From assembly GCA_051294375.1 (NCBI GenBank), contig CM119267.1:9470863-9534862 (forward strand): DNA of 64,000 nt, written 5' to 3'. The number at the start of each line of letters is the position of its first letter. The stretch's first letter is position 1. Position numbers and translations under genes: made by a program. This DNA is from Paraspadella gotoi. Its lineage: Eukaryota; Chaetognatha. Positions 50,823 through 63,119 of this stretch are shown here, in pieces. The notes under the pieces are model-generated. The model did not search any database. It was not told the origin of the DNA and worked only from the letters and a program-made list of their open reading frames with translations.

Positions 50823-52425
50823 GTTTGTGCGAGGCGCTGGGATCCAACGAGGAAAACGGCATCGCCACCGAGGATCAGGTCAAACGGAACCGAACCACCT
50901 ACGGCGCCAACGAACTCCAGCCGCGTCCGGCCAAGTCCTTCATCGCCCTCTCGTGGGAGGCGCTTCAGGTGGACTGTTTGACGCCGTCATCTACGTCTTC
51001 GATTATCGTTGCCGTCTTCAGAGGTCGACATCGATCTTTGAAGTTCTAATTGTCTTCGTCTTTTTCTCGAATCTCAAGTTGTCGTCACATCGACCATAAT
51101 TTCAAAACAGGATACGATCCTCATCATCCTCATTATGTGCGGCGTAGTGTCCATGGTTCTGGCGCTCGTAATTCCAGCGCTCAACCCCGGCGAGACCGTC
51201 CACATGGCCGAGATTCTGGAAGGTGACGCCAGCGTGGCTGGGTTTGAGGGAGGGGGGATCGGATGGGAGAAGTAGGTCAACGTAAAATATTTTTCGATTC
51301 TCTGGGAAAAAAGTTTAAGATTTTAAGAAAAGCTAAATCGAATCTGAAGACTTCCCCTCTTCCCCCCCCCCCCACAAAAAATTCTTCTCCGATACGAAGG
51401 CGCGGCCATCCTCGTCGCCGTAGTTATCGTGGTCATGGTAACGGCTGGCAACGACTACGCCAAGGAGAAGCAATTCCGGGGCCTCAAGAAGCAGATGGAC
51501 ACGGAAAACAACTTCAGCGTCATCCGGGCCGGAAAGCCCATCATCGTTCACGTCGCCCTCTTGGTCGTCGGCGATATTTGTCAGGTCCGCGTGGACAATG
51601 TTTCGATAATCGAGAATCTCGGGTCTCCTAAATTCTCTGTGGAGAATAATTTACCTCGCTCAGGCTCACTATCTCTCTTCTTTTCTTGGTCAACCAGTCT
51701 GACCACTAGCTTTATCAGCAATGAAACCTTAAGTCAATTTTTAGTCTGATTTCCCGTGATAATGTTATACAAACTAATGTTGGAATCATTGAAACGTCTG
51801 CCCATATGGAAAAAAGTTTTTTTGAATGAAATAATAAAATATTCATTAACATAAACTCTTGTCGTACATATTGTACGGGCGACGCCTCAAACGCTCGACC
51901 CAAAGCATAGAAAATCATAAGTAATTTTCTTCACTCTGATTCGTATCTTTATCAATATGTTATCAGATAACGTTCCATCAATAGCTTCTAGAATTTTTTA
52001 TATAATCCGTGGCCGTTAAAGGGCTAAGAACCTTTCGTTACGTACACATGTAACACAGTCACGCGGATGGGAAATTTTGTTGTAAGCTTTTGTTTTCGTC
52101 AAAAAAAAAAATCTAACTTTCCTTCTCTCGATCGCCCCGTCGATAAAATCAACGACGACAACAACAACAACTACAACAACAGGTAAAGTACGGCGACCTC
52201 CTCCCGGCGGACGGCGTCATAATCCAAAGCAACGACCTTCGCATCGACGAATCGGCTCTGACGGGGGAATCGGATCAGGTGCCGAAGACGGTTGACGGCG
52301 ACTCGCTCCTCTTCTCCGGCACTCACGTCATGGAGGGCGGCGGGCGGATGGTCGTCGTCGCCGTCGGCCCCAACTCAGAATCCGGCATCATCATGTCGCT
52401 CCTCGGCGCCACGGGGAAGCGGAAG
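50823..52425 (+). CDS. ATP2B: Plasma-membrane Ca2+ ATPase, exons 2-5 (finished sequence)
   Basis: PMCA pumps Ca2+ out of the cell. Exons 50823-50968, 51111-51222, 51400-51584 and 52183-52425 join in phase. They encode the N-terminal cytoplasmic domain ([20 protein letters not shown]), TM1 ([20 protein letters not shown]), TM2 ([20 protein letters not shown], then [12 protein letters not shown]) and the actuator domain with [29 protein letters not shown] and [12 protein letters not shown]. The first exon is not identified: an in-frame stop lies directly upstream of 50822, so an exon ending in phase 1 must exist further upstream. The gene continues through 54751-56398 and 63120-63813 and leaves the window. 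Confidence 0.9.
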
Positions 52426-52858
52426 GTGGGGGTCGGAGGGTGAGGGACGTGAGGCGGAATATTGGGAGGCTAAATAGGTTTTTTTAAATTTTTTATTTGA
52501 TAATTGATTTTGTTCTGGCTGCGTAGCTAAATACGACACTTAAAAAGTTAAAAAAAATTCAATTATATCATATTTAAATCATTGTGGAGAGAAGAGCACG
52601 AGAGAGCAGAAGACGACGATGAGAGAGAGACAGAGAGCAGAGAGAGAGACAGGAGAGAGAGAGAGAGCAGCACGACGCAGATAGGCAAAGTTTCCAACAC
52701 AGAGTTGAGAAAAGGACAGTGGTCAAATTAATTAATTAACTTTCAAACTCTTCTAATTATTTTAAATCAAATTTCGAATGTTTCCATAGCTAAAATGTTT
52801 TTAAGCAAACATTGCGAAAGTCGTACAGTATCGATATTTAATTTTTCCAAAACCCCAG

Positions 52859-53151
52859 GAGCCACAGCAAAAACCGCCGAGGGCAAAAAAGCCGTGAAAT
52901 CGGCCACCACAGAGCGTTGCAATACTGCATAGGAGATGATTTATTGTCGTTTGTACAGTTATTCGCTTTGCTGTTTCTCGTCGTCGGTTATCCTTATGAG
53001 TTTCGATGGCGACTCATTTTGATTTTGTTGAACGCGACAATGACCAATTGCACCTCAAACCATGGCAAATGCCCAATGAGAATCAAACGACCGATGACGA
53101 AGATAGCAATTGATGACATTTCTCACTCTCTCCTCTCTCTCTAGTCTCTCC

Positions 53152-53183
<32 letters not shown>

Positions 53184-54552
53184 CCCCCCCGATCTACCCC
53201 AGCGACGCCGAAGAAGGCGGAGTCGAAAGAAAGACGCGAGAAAGGAGGAAGAAGAGCGACGACGAAGAGGGAGGGAGTGCTGCAGAAGAAGTTGGCCATT
53301 CCTCGCCACGCGATCCGGGAACGGGGATCATCGGCCGCCATCATCGTCATCGTCTGGCTGGCCCGCTGGCACTTTTTCTATCGCATCATTTCTGCATCAT
53401 TCGCAAGTTTGCGTTTTGACGTATCTCTCTCAGAGTGTCTTTGGTCGTCGTAACTGTCTGTCTGCTTTCTTTTTTTCTTTTTTCCTATTCTTTCTTTCTT
53501 TCTTTCTTTCTTTCTTTCATCTGGTAATTTTTTTGAAAATCTTGTTTTTAAACTTTTTTCCTTCTTATATTCAGCGCGCTTCCGTTGTGTCTGTCTGTCT
53601 GTTTCTTTCTTTCTTTTACTCTTTCTTTCTTTTCTTCCTCTCTCTCTCTCTTATTCGATCGATATTCACCTTTTCTATGAGCACGTTCCAGTACGATTAC
53701 CTCATGGACTACGGGGCATGATTTACCCTGGCATCACCGTCCTATGTCGTATCCATTCCCGAGCCGGCCTCCCGCTTGGCGGGTCACCATCTCCCTCGCC
53801 TACTCCGTCCAAGAAGTCGCGATTTGACGAAAATGCTTAAATCGGTCTCCTCATTTTAAACAACGTTTCTGACGAGATTCAGTAAAAAAAAAAAAAAAAA
53901 ATTAACATATTTTATCCAAAAGCGAAAAAGTACGATGACTTTTCCCGTTTAAAGCTTCGTTACCTACATCAAAAATTTCCGCTCAGATGATCCACGCACC
54001 ACAACCTAGTGCGCCACTTGACCCCTGCGCGACGATGGGCAAACGCCGGACGACGATTGTGCTCCGACAAAACCGGACTTTGACGACGAACCGAATGACC
54101 GCGTCCAAGCGTACACGGCGGAAGCGGCACTTTCACCAGAAGGGATGTGCGCACGAGCTTGCCCGCCCTCGCGCAAATCATTTCTCAGTTGTGGAAATGG
54201 TGTTTCTTTGTTTGTTTTGTTTTTTTTTTATGAGATTAAGGTAAAGAATTGAGTTTGTAACGTCGATGAAACATCATCAATCGTGCTGTGCAACACTGAG
54301 CGAAATTTTTTTTTATTGCTACGTATTTTATTCTCTCATAATTCATCCTGCCGGGCGACTTTAGTCGATCGCCGTGAACAGCAGCTACTCGACCAACGCT
54401 AATTGTCGACTGAATAAGATTATCCATCCGCCGTCTTCCTCGCCAAACGCAACAAGACTCGAGTGGCTGCCCTCTCGGCTTTCACGCGTCTTATCGCGTC
54501 GAAGCTACGAGAACTTGAGGAAGGACGTGCCGGAATCAAATGTTCTCATAAG
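52859..54552 (+). pseudogene. ATP2B: Indel-ridden duplicate of PMCA exons 6-10 (probable assembly artefact)
   Basis: Recognisable copies of exon 6 (52859-52914), 7 (53203-53406), 8 (53682-53816), 9 (53987-54188) and 10 (54365-54552) lie in the same order as at 54751-56398. Introns match too, including the CT and CTTT tracts. Differences are scattered one-base insertions and deletions in exons and introns alike, breaking every frame. The copy stops at a 25-N gap, after which the intact version begins at its equivalent of about 52727. This looks like uncorrected long-read fill next to a finished contig. A decayed tandem duplicate is the alternative. Confidence 0.8.
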
Positions 54553-54587
54553 GCTGGCGAGCGCCTGAGATACGATTATCTCTCGTC

Positions 54588-54612
54588 NNNNNNNNNNNNN
54601 NNNNNNNNNNNN
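54588..54612. other. 25-N assembly gap at a duplication boundary
   Basis: Exactly 25 N. Sequence on its right restarts at the equivalent of about 52727, so the two sides overlap in content and are not adjacent. Confidence 0.95.
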
Positions 54613-54750
54613 ATTAATTAATTAATTTCAAACTCTTCTAATTATTTAAATCAAATTTCGAATGTTTCCATTAGCTAAAATTGTTTTTAAAAAGCAAAGT
54701 CACGTCTTCGCGAAAGCGTACAGTATCGATTTTTTTTTTCAAAACCCCAG

Positions 54751-55029
54751 GAGCCACAGCAAAACCCCGAGGGCGAAAAAAGCGTGAAATCGGCACCACA
54801 GAGGTTGCATACTGCATAGGGAGATTGATTTATTGTCGGTTGTACCCAGTATTGCGCTTTGTGTTTCTCGTCGTCGGTTATCCTTTGAGTTTTCGATGGC
54901 GACTCATTTTGATTTTGTGAACGCGAACAATGACCAATTGACCATCAAACCATGGAAATGCCCATGAGAATCAAAACGACGATGACGAAGATAGCAATGA
55001 TGACATTTCTCTCTCTCTCTCTCTCTCTC

Positions 55030-55086
<57 letters not shown>

Positions 55087-55372
55087 CCCCATTCTCCCCA
55101 GCGAGCCGAAGAAGGCGGAGTCGAAGAAAGACGCGAAGAAGGAGGAAGAAGAGGACGACGAAGAGGAGGGAGTGCTGCAGAAGAAGTTGGCCATCCTCGC
55201 CACGCAGATCGGGAACGGGGGACTCATCGCCGCCATCATCGTCATCGTCTGGCTGGCGCTGGACTTTTCTATCGATCATTTCTGGATTCATCGCAAGTTG
55301 GTTTTGCGTATCTCTCTCAGAGTGTCTTTGTGTCTGTCTGTCTGTCTGTCTGTCTTTCTTTTTTTCTTTTTT

Positions 55373-55404
<32 letters not shown>

Positions 55405-56398
55405 TCATCCTGGTAATTTTTTTGAAAATCTTCGTTTTTAAACTTTTTCTTCCTTTTATTCAGGGTTCCGTTTGTGTCTGTCTGTCTTTCTTTCNNNNNN
55501 NNNNTCTTTCTCTCTCTCTCTCTCTTATCGATCGATTCACCTTTCTATAGCACGTTCCAGTACGATTACCTCATGGACTACGTGGGCATGATTACCCTGG
55601 GCATCACCGTCCTGGTCGTAGCCATTCCCGAGGGCCTCCCGCTGGCGGTCACCATCTCCCTCGCCTACTCCGTCAAGAAGGTCGCGATTGACGAAAATGC
55701 TTAAATCGTCTCCTCATTTTAAACAACGTTTCTGAGAGATTCAGTAAAAAAAAAAAAAAAATTAACATATTTTACCAAAAGGAAAAAGTACATGACTTTC
55801 CCGTTTAAAGTTCGTTACCTACATCAAAATCTCCGTCAGATGATCCACGACCACAACCTAGTGCGCCACTTGACCGCCTGCGAGACGATGGGCAACGCGA
55901 CGACGATTTGCTCCGACAAAACCGGGACTTTGACGACGAACCGAATGACCTGCGTCCAGTCGTACATCGGCGGGAAGCGGCACTTTCACCAGAAGGATGG
56001 TGCGCCGAGCGTGCCCGCCCTCGCGCAAATCATTTCTCAGGTTTTGTGGAAAGGGGTTGTTTTGTTTGTTTTTTGTTTGTTTTTTTTTTTTTGATGAGAT
56101 TTAAGTAAGAATTGAGTTTTGAATCGCGATGAAACATTACAATCGTGGTCAACTTTGACGGAAATTTTTTTTTGATTGTACGTATTTTATCATTCAATAA
56201 TCATCTGCCGGCGACTTTAGTCGATCGCCGTGAACAGCAGCTACTCGACCAACGTCAAGTTCGACGAAAAGAATCCATCCGCGCTTCCCGCTCAAATCGG
56301 CAACAAGACCGAGTGCGCCCTCCTCGGCTTCACGCGTCTTATCGGCGTCAAGTACCGAGAACTGAGGAAGGACGTGCCGGAATCAAAGTTCGTCAAAG
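54751..56398 (+). CDS. ATP2B: Plasma-membrane Ca2+ ATPase, exons 6-10 (finished sequence)
   Basis: Exons 54751-54803, 55102-55296, 55551-55680, 55840-56040 and 56221-56398 join in phase and continue from exon 5. They encode the regulatory loop rich in Lys/Glu (KKAESKK-type, [10 protein letters not shown]), TM3 ([20 protein letters not shown]), TM4 with the Ca2+-site motif [20 protein letters not shown], the phosphorylation site [14 protein letters not shown] (catalytic Asp in DKTGT) and the start of the nucleotide-binding domain ([14 protein letters not shown]). Exon 7's donor gives IHR followed by NTFQYDYL. A 10-N gap at 55495-55504 sits inside a TTTC microsatellite in the intron and does not affect coding. 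Confidence 0.9.
55010..55084 (+). repeat. (TC)n microsatellite in PMCA intron 6
   Basis: Pure CT/TC tract of about 75 bp running into a C run just before exon 7. The error-rich copy (53133-53190) has a shorter, interrupted version. A second tract, (TTTC)n at about 55370-55407, lies in the next intron. Confidence 0.9.
55495..55504. other. 10-N gap in a PMCA intronic microsatellite
   Basis: Short gap within a TTTC/TC tract between exons 7 and 8. Confidence 0.95.
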
Positions 56399-56801
56399 GT
56401 GTGCGAGCGCCGAGAACGATATTAGGTTTTATCCTTTTTTTTTTGGTTATTGTATGGTTTGTTTTGGATTTTCTTAGCCGTATGACAAGTTTGAGCAAAC
56501 AATACCGGAACTGATCAGTTAATTAATTATTCAATCAATCAATTATTCAATCAATCAAAAAATTAATCAATCAATCAATTAGTCATCATCGGTTTATCGT
56601 TGTCGTGGTCGCCATCATCATCGTCGTTGTTTTGAGTTGTGACAAAACAATAACTCGATCCAAATAATTAATTAAATATCTTAATGAATAATTAAATTAA
56701 AAAATTAATTAATTCACTATTTAATTATCTTTATAACTATGTTAATTAATTAATTTAATTTTTTACCTTTTAACTAATTAAATTAATTAATTTATTTCCG
56801 C

Positions 56802-56842
56802 TTAATGATCGCGGGCAATCCGGCATTTGTTTGCTCAAACTT
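56802..56842 (+). repeat. Dispersed repeat fragment in PMCA intron 10
   Basis: The sequence GATCGCGGGCAATCCGGCAT then TTGTTTGCTCAAAC matches 20921-20964. Its finished counterpart is at 62790-62824, directly before a long N gap. Confidence 0.5.
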
Positions 56843-56866
56843 TTTTTTCCCTTTTCTTCCACAAAG

Positions 56867-59800
56867 TATACACCTTCAACTCGACTCCAAGTCAATGAGC
56901 CGTGATAACCCGCTGGGAACGCCTCACCCGGGAGTGTACTAGATTTTACCAAATATTCAATTACACCAGATGAAGGTCACATCATTATTATTAGTTCCTT
57001 TTTGTCTTAGAGACATTGCGGACTGAATAAACCTGAAAAAACTTGCCGGAAAGACCTCTCCAAGTTTCCAAGTATCAGTACTTTTGCGGTATTTTCTAGT
57101 TGATCGTAATCTTAATATGGAAATTAATTTAAAGGATTTTTTTAATAAAATAATGATTAAATCAATACCTTGATTTGATTTTAAAATATATTTTGATGGT
57201 AGACTTGTATATTTTTATTAAACCTTTTATTTAATAATTTTATTAATATAATAATATTATATAATATAAAACTCATTCATTAGTTTGTTATAAAATACTT
57301 ACTAAAAGTATTCCTAAATTTTAAGAATAAATATGTAAAAAAAAATATTAAGCAGTACTTACTGAAATAAAATCATAATACACAATATCTAAACTTTTAA
57401 AAACTAAAAGAAAATAAAAATGATTAAAATTTATTAATTATATCTTCATAACTTTTTCGAATTTTGAGCTCTTTATGGCTTAAATATAAAATTTCATGAC
57501 GCATTTTAATAGGTTCTTTTGTCTTTTAAAAAACTATTAAACTTGTTGCTAACACCTAAAAAAGCTTGCATACATGAGAAAGGATACTGTTCCAAAGTTC
57601 CTACATATAAACAACCATCCTTATTTTGTGCCAAAATGAACGCTTGAGAAAATGGCAAATTTAAATATTTCATTTAAGTTATTAAATGTTAGTAATAATA
57701 AGTTATCAGTAACTTTTACTGTCGATGCTTGGGGAGCAATTTTCAAATCATTATTCTCTAAGTTGGTGGGTAGGTTTCGCTTCTGTCAGTCTATTGATCT
57801 TAAATTTTAAATGTTCATAACTGTTTATGCTACATAATTTTAAATATATTTTTGGAGAATGTTGATAATACTATTATAAATGTTATTAGTGTCTGCAGTA
57901 TTATATAAAAAATTTCAATCATATGACTAACTTTTAACTATTAAATATAAATATCAATAATTTTGACAAAATGATGTACCTATTAAATGCATACTAAGGT
58001 TAATATAGTCAAACTTGTAGTATTTTTTTCATTATATTATTTTTTAGCCATAACAACAATTTTACATCAATCTAATAACGGTATCCTATACTTATTTGAC
58101 TCTTGCTCTTTCCGGTTCTTCATCCAGCTGGTTTGAACTCTCAATCAGAATTTTAGTTTCACAACATTGATTGGTTGTACGAGACGAACAGTTAAGAGAG
58201 AGAGAGAAATGAATGTTATCCAACAAGATATCTTAAGAAATGGATTAGATGAGAGACTCTCCAACAGACAATTACATGACATGAGGATCATTAGAAGAGA
58301 GGAGAGTGACATAATTTTATACTGGTAAAGAGAGAGGAAAAAAATCAACTACATTAGCAATTTGAGCTCTTTTCTTTACTTATTTTCCTTACTCTTATTC
58401 TATCCATTCCCTACCACTTATTCTATTCTACTTTCATTTTTACTTACAGCTACAACTTAATCTAAACTTCTATCTTACCTTTATAATATTTTAAAAATTT
58501 TTTTAGTTCTTAAAATATTAACTATTCCTATCTAAAATCTTATCCTTTTCGTATGTAATAATTGCCGCTTCTTATACTCACATACATGATTTTCTCTCCC
58601 TCTTTCTCTTTATCTTTCTCTCTTAATTCTCTAATTCTCTTTAAGCCTAGTTCAGAATTTATTCCACTCTCATCCTCCTCTCTACCTTCCCCTGATTCTA
58701 ACCTCAACCTATCCTCATTGACCACTACTTTTCTTCAATTCGCTCTTGTTGAGAATCTTATTGTCGAAACCCGAAAACTCTGTTCGTGTCTTAATACCCG
58801 TTGAACTACGCATCTCTCCCTAATAAACTATGATCCACACACCTCATCGCATTATTAACTAAAATCACTAAATGCTGATAATACAACGTATGTTTTCTTT
58901 TTATATTCACAAAACCTTTTACTAAATAAAGCTGTTCAACCACAATAATTAATGTTTCACTTGAATTCTAATTTGCTTTCAATCATCTGTTCTATTGTTA
59001 CTTCTGGATAATATCTTCCATTAAATATACGACATAAGACCTTAACACTCTCTGCAGTTTTTGCCAATTTACTCATTAATATTTACTTTCTTTTACTATT
59101 CAGATTCCTAATCAACACTTCAGTGCTTTCATAAGTTTCTTTTCTCTTCAACTTTTCTTCCTCTTTTTTTGTGTTTGTACATTTAAGAAAGATGTTTTTG
59201 ATGATTTTTCTGAAAACTATATCAATCATTCTGTTCACTTTAAGCTTATAGCCAGTCAACTTAAACGTGGAATCTGTGTAGTAATATTGCTTCATTTATC
59301 ATCCTATATAGTTTATAACATCCTAGTTTAACTTAGCAATAAATAAAAAATGCCTATCAGCTAGACCATATCTTGCAGCTACATCGTCTGTTATCCATAT
59401 TCCTTACAATTACTTTCTTACAAACAACGACACTCTCAGTCGTTTAACAACAACAGACTCTTACCCTTTGCATCACTCTAACATTTCTCCACCAAAAAGA
59501 AAATAATCGAACGAAGAAGAAAATTTTTGTTTACCTAACTATTTCCAGGTATAAATTTTTACATATACTTTCTTATTTATCTGCCATTTAATAAATCTAT
59601 ACAATGCCATACTAATTAAATAAATATTTCCCCCCTTTAGTTTTATTATGCTTGATACATATTCACAAACTTAATTGCAATAATTATGCAATCTAGCTAT
59701 CTAATAAAGGCAAGACAAGTAGATTCTAAATTTTTACTTCAATTTTTAGTAATACTGTTATTTTCAAATTTTGAATCTTTTTAAAACAATAAAAGCTTTA

Positions 59801-62668
59801 CAATTTCTTGAGAAACAAATTTACTCATGGCACAAATAGTTAGTAACTTGTGGCCACTTTTCCAAACACTTTTGATATTTACTAAAAGCAAGACTCAATC
59901 AGATTCTGAAAATATTATAATTTTAATCTAAATTTGACAGTTCTCATTGAATAAGCGCAAATCTTCAATCATAAAGAGTCAAAAATTTAAAAGTTATTGG
60001 AGAATATAAATTATACTTTTAAACATTTTTTTTTCTTTGTTTTTAAAGTTTAATATGGTATTTGATTTTATTTAGTAAGTACTGCCTAAAATTATCTTGT
60101 AATGATGTTATTTCTTCTATCAAAATTTAGAATAACTTTTAGTAATAATTCTATCAAAAAAACTATATTGATCATCTTATATATTTTATGATTTATATAA
60201 TATTATTTATTATAAATTTTTATTAAAAATAAAAGGTTTAATAAAGAAATCATAAGGTCTACATCAAAAATATATTTCAAAATCACAATCAGTATTATTA
60301 ATGCATCCTACTTTTAGTAAAAAATCTTTAAATTAATTTCACTTCATAAGATTACGATCACAAGAAAAAACCGCAAAAATACTCATTCACTAAACTCTGC
60401 CGACGAGTTCCTTCGGTCAATTTTTTCATGTTACTCAGTCCCAATGTCTTCTACTAGACAAAAAAGAACCTAACTAAAATGATCGTACCCTTCATCTGGT
60501 TAATTAAATAATTTGGGTAACTCTGGCTGATACCGTCCCCGAAAACGTTCAGAGGAAGGCAATTACGTTTCATTATCCGGACAACGCGTACATTTACAAC
60601 TCTTTCCCTTTTTTCTCCTGCCCGTACAGGTCACCCCGGATTCCGTCTCTACACGAAAGGCCCTCCGAAAAAGTCATCACGACCCGCTGCACAAGATCCT
60701 CACCGAAACCGGCGCTCTCGGATTCACGCCGCCAGAGGCCAAAAAGCTCGTCGACAACGTGATCGAAGCCCATCCTCGAGGACTCCGCACCATAGCATGG
60801 TACAAGACCCGACAAGGCACTCGCCAACTGGGACGACGAAGCCAGCGTGCTTTCCGGCCCACCCTGATCAGATTCCGGGATCGAAGACCCGTCCGTCCCG
60901 AAGTTCCCGCCCGCAATTCCAGTTCAGCAGGCGGCATAACGTCCGGCATTTGACGGCGACAACGTCAACACGGCTCGCGCCATCGCACCAAGCGCATCTG
61001 CCGAAGTATTCGGATTATGCGTCATGGAGAAAGCTCAACCGAAGCCGTCAAGACAAGGACGAAGATTCGTCAGCGACATCGGAAGAGAGAGTGGGAGAAA
61101 AAATCGGAGTCTACGAGCATTAAAATCCTTCTGGGCATCGTCTTACTCAACCCCAGACTGCCCATTCTTATTTTTTTTTTAGTTGGGACACATTTGCCCG
61201 ACTCTGCGAGTTTTAGCCAAGATCTGTCCCCAGGACAAGCGTACACCCTCGTCAAAGGGATCATCCAATCAAACGCTCCGGGAGTTTCCCGTCACGGTGA
61301 AGGCGACGGAACGTGATCGGGAAGGAGGCTATTAAAGAGAAAGGACATAAGGAAAAATTTGAAAAAAGATTTAAATATTTTTGAAATATTTATAACTTGT
61401 GGGAAACTTTAATGACATTTACGCGTTCAACCGTTAGAGGGTTGATTGTTTGTTAGGGCATCCTGCACTGGCCCCGGTGGCTTGAGAAGACAGGACCCTC
61501 TAACGTATAACCATTGTCTATTAACAACGTGCGCACAGGTTCCTGACCACACATGTCCCACAGTATAGGATCTGTGATATGAAAATTACACAACGAGAAC
61601 GGTTTACGCAACTCAGATCATTAGATCTCACACTCGAAATACTTCTATATATATAAACACGATTTGCTCATCAAACTGAAACGGCGAACAAGTATTGAAT
61701 GAAACAGTTTGAATATCATCATATTAAAATTAATCTGAATCCATCATGTCGAAATGTCATGAGTCTTTGGAGAATTCCTCTCTCCACAAATTCCTTTCCT
61801 TATCCATCACAACTACTCACTTGCCCTTGCTACTCTCCCATTCTCTCATGCTCTTGTGGACGCGTTTTGCTGTTCGTATCGTCTTCGTGATTCTGACATT
61901 CGCTCTTCCTCGTAACCATGAGCGCAAGAATACATCTACACTACAAAAGTCTCTAAATTTAAGAAAATTGTAGTCATTTCAAAGAATAAGCCTCTAACTG
62001 TTCTCTCTCTTAGGTTACCTCACCATATATCTAAATATTACTAATTAATATAGTACTAATATATTGGATAAGTATCCACTCTCAAGGCGACGGCCACCAC
62101 AGAACCCGTCCTGCTCGCGCGGCCACGTGCGATTCGCCCCCATGGGCATCGCTCGCACCGACGTGGCTAAACGACACCCATCATCCTTACAGACACCAAC
62201 TTCACCTCCATCTCAAGCCGTCATATGGACGCTAACGTGTCACACAGCTTCCAAGTCCTCTCTTTCACTCTACTACGTTCTCCGAACCTCGAATACTTGA
62301 AAGAGGCTTATAAAGAATAGACACTCTGGGAGAATTCTTTCCCTTCTTTTTTAGATTTTTCTCGCTTTCAATTACTTCTTCTATATACGTCCCTCCACCT
62401 AAGAATAACCGCACTCATTCACCTTTTTTATTCGTGCCTTAAACTCCCAATATTCTGCCCAATACTTACCCTTACTTCATAAACGTGGTCGCCAGTGATC
62501 CTGTCCCCGCCCTCTGCCCCAATTCCAAAGCGGACTGTCCATTGAAGCGATTCAAATGCTGTATGGTTAACTTGCTCATGACACGTTGCCTCGTTGGCGC
62601 TCGCGAACAGAAACTCCCCGACAGAGCGCTTCTAGCAAGCGTACGGGCGAAACAAAATCTCTCTTCTG
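56867..62668 (+). pseudogene. ATP2B: Error-rich rendering of PMCA exons 11-15 (probable raw-read gap fill)
   Basis: Damaged but recognisable exons: 11 at 56867-56930 (reads toward YTFNS and KSMS after a slip), 12 at 60630-61078, 13 at 61183-61296, 14 at about 62087-62290 (contains FAPMGIARTDVAKR-like sequence and LTDTNFTS in a shifted frame) and 15 at about 62483-62668 (hinge to the TM5/6 region, IQMLW- and SLALAT-like). Exons 12 and 13 recur intact at 63120-63813; exons 11, 14 and 15 exist only here. The stop codons come from random indels that also affect the introns, so I read this as sequencing error and not gene decay. Confidence 0.75.
56941..60524. mobile_element. 3.58-kb element with ~0.7-kb terminal inverted repeats in PMCA intron 11
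   Basis: The ends are inverted copies: AGATTTTACCAAATATTCAA at 56941, and the reverse complement of the right end reads AGAGTTACCCAAATTATTTA. Matching continues with CCAGATGAAGG, GTTCCTTTTTGTC, TTTTGCGG, GATCGTAATCTTA, AAATTAATTTAAA, AACCTTTTATTT and GCAGTACTTACT, in order, to about 57640 and back from about 59830. Both termini begin 5'-AG. The interior (about 2.2 kb) is AT-rich with only short open stretches; a charged one on the minus strand (58540-58725) and another at 59083-59295 are not recognisable, and raw-read errors may have broken larger ones. Long TIRs beginning AG occur in Maverick/Polinton elements, but no diagnostic gene or 6-bp target duplication is seen, so the class is open. 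Confidence 0.72.
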
Positions 62669-62693
62669 NNNNNNNNNNNNNNNNNNNNNNNNN
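62669..62693. other. 25-N assembly gap at a second duplication boundary
   Basis: Exactly 25 N. The sequence to the right restarts at the equivalent of about 56703 with a TTAA-rich stretch. Confidence 0.95.
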
Positions 62694-62789
62694 GAATTAA
62701 TTAATTAATTAATTCACCATTTAATTATGCTTTTTATAATATGTAATTAATTAAATAATTTTTTACTTTTTAACTAATTTAATCATTTC

Positions 62790-62824
62790 CGCTAATGATC
62801 GTGGGCAGATCCGGCATTGTTTGC
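62790..62824 (+). repeat. Dispersed repeat fragment, finished PMCA version
   Basis: The sequence ATGATCGTGGGCAGATCCGG then CATTGTTTGC: the finished counterpart of 56802-56842 and a relative of 20921-20964. It is truncated by the following N run. Confidence 0.55.
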
Positions 62825-63108
62825 NNNNNNNNNNNNNNNNNNNNNNNNNNNNNNNNNNNNNNNNNNNNNNNNNNNNNNNNNNNNNNNNNNNNNNNNNNNN
62901 NNNNNNNNNNNNNNNNNNNNNNNNNNNNNNNNNNNNNNNNNNNNNNNNNNNNNNNNNNNNNNNNNNNNNNNNNNNNNNNNNNNNNNNNNNNNNNNNNNNN
63001 NNNNNNNNNNNNNNNNNNNNNNNNNNNNNNNNNNNNNNNNNNNNNNNNNNNNNNNNNNNNNNNNNNNNNNNNNNNNNNNNNNNNNNNNNNNNNNNNNNNN
63101 NNNNNNNN
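62825..63108. other. 284-N gap of estimated size
   Basis: The length is not round, so it is probably an insert-size estimate. The matching interval in the error-rich copy (56835-60618) is about 3784 bp including the 3.58-kb element, or about 200 bp without it. Confidence 0.95.
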
Positions 63109-63119
63109 TGCCCGTACAG

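Noticed and set aside
53110-53721. 203-codon Ser/Leu/Phe-rich ORF
   Set aside because: Produced by CT and CTTT microsatellites in the error-rich PMCA copy.
52859-54552. True tandem duplication and decay of PMCA
   Set aside because: Damage is uniform single-base indels across exons, introns and microsatellites, and the copies meet at a fixed 25-N gap. Raw-read fill explains this better. Depth data could overturn the rejection.
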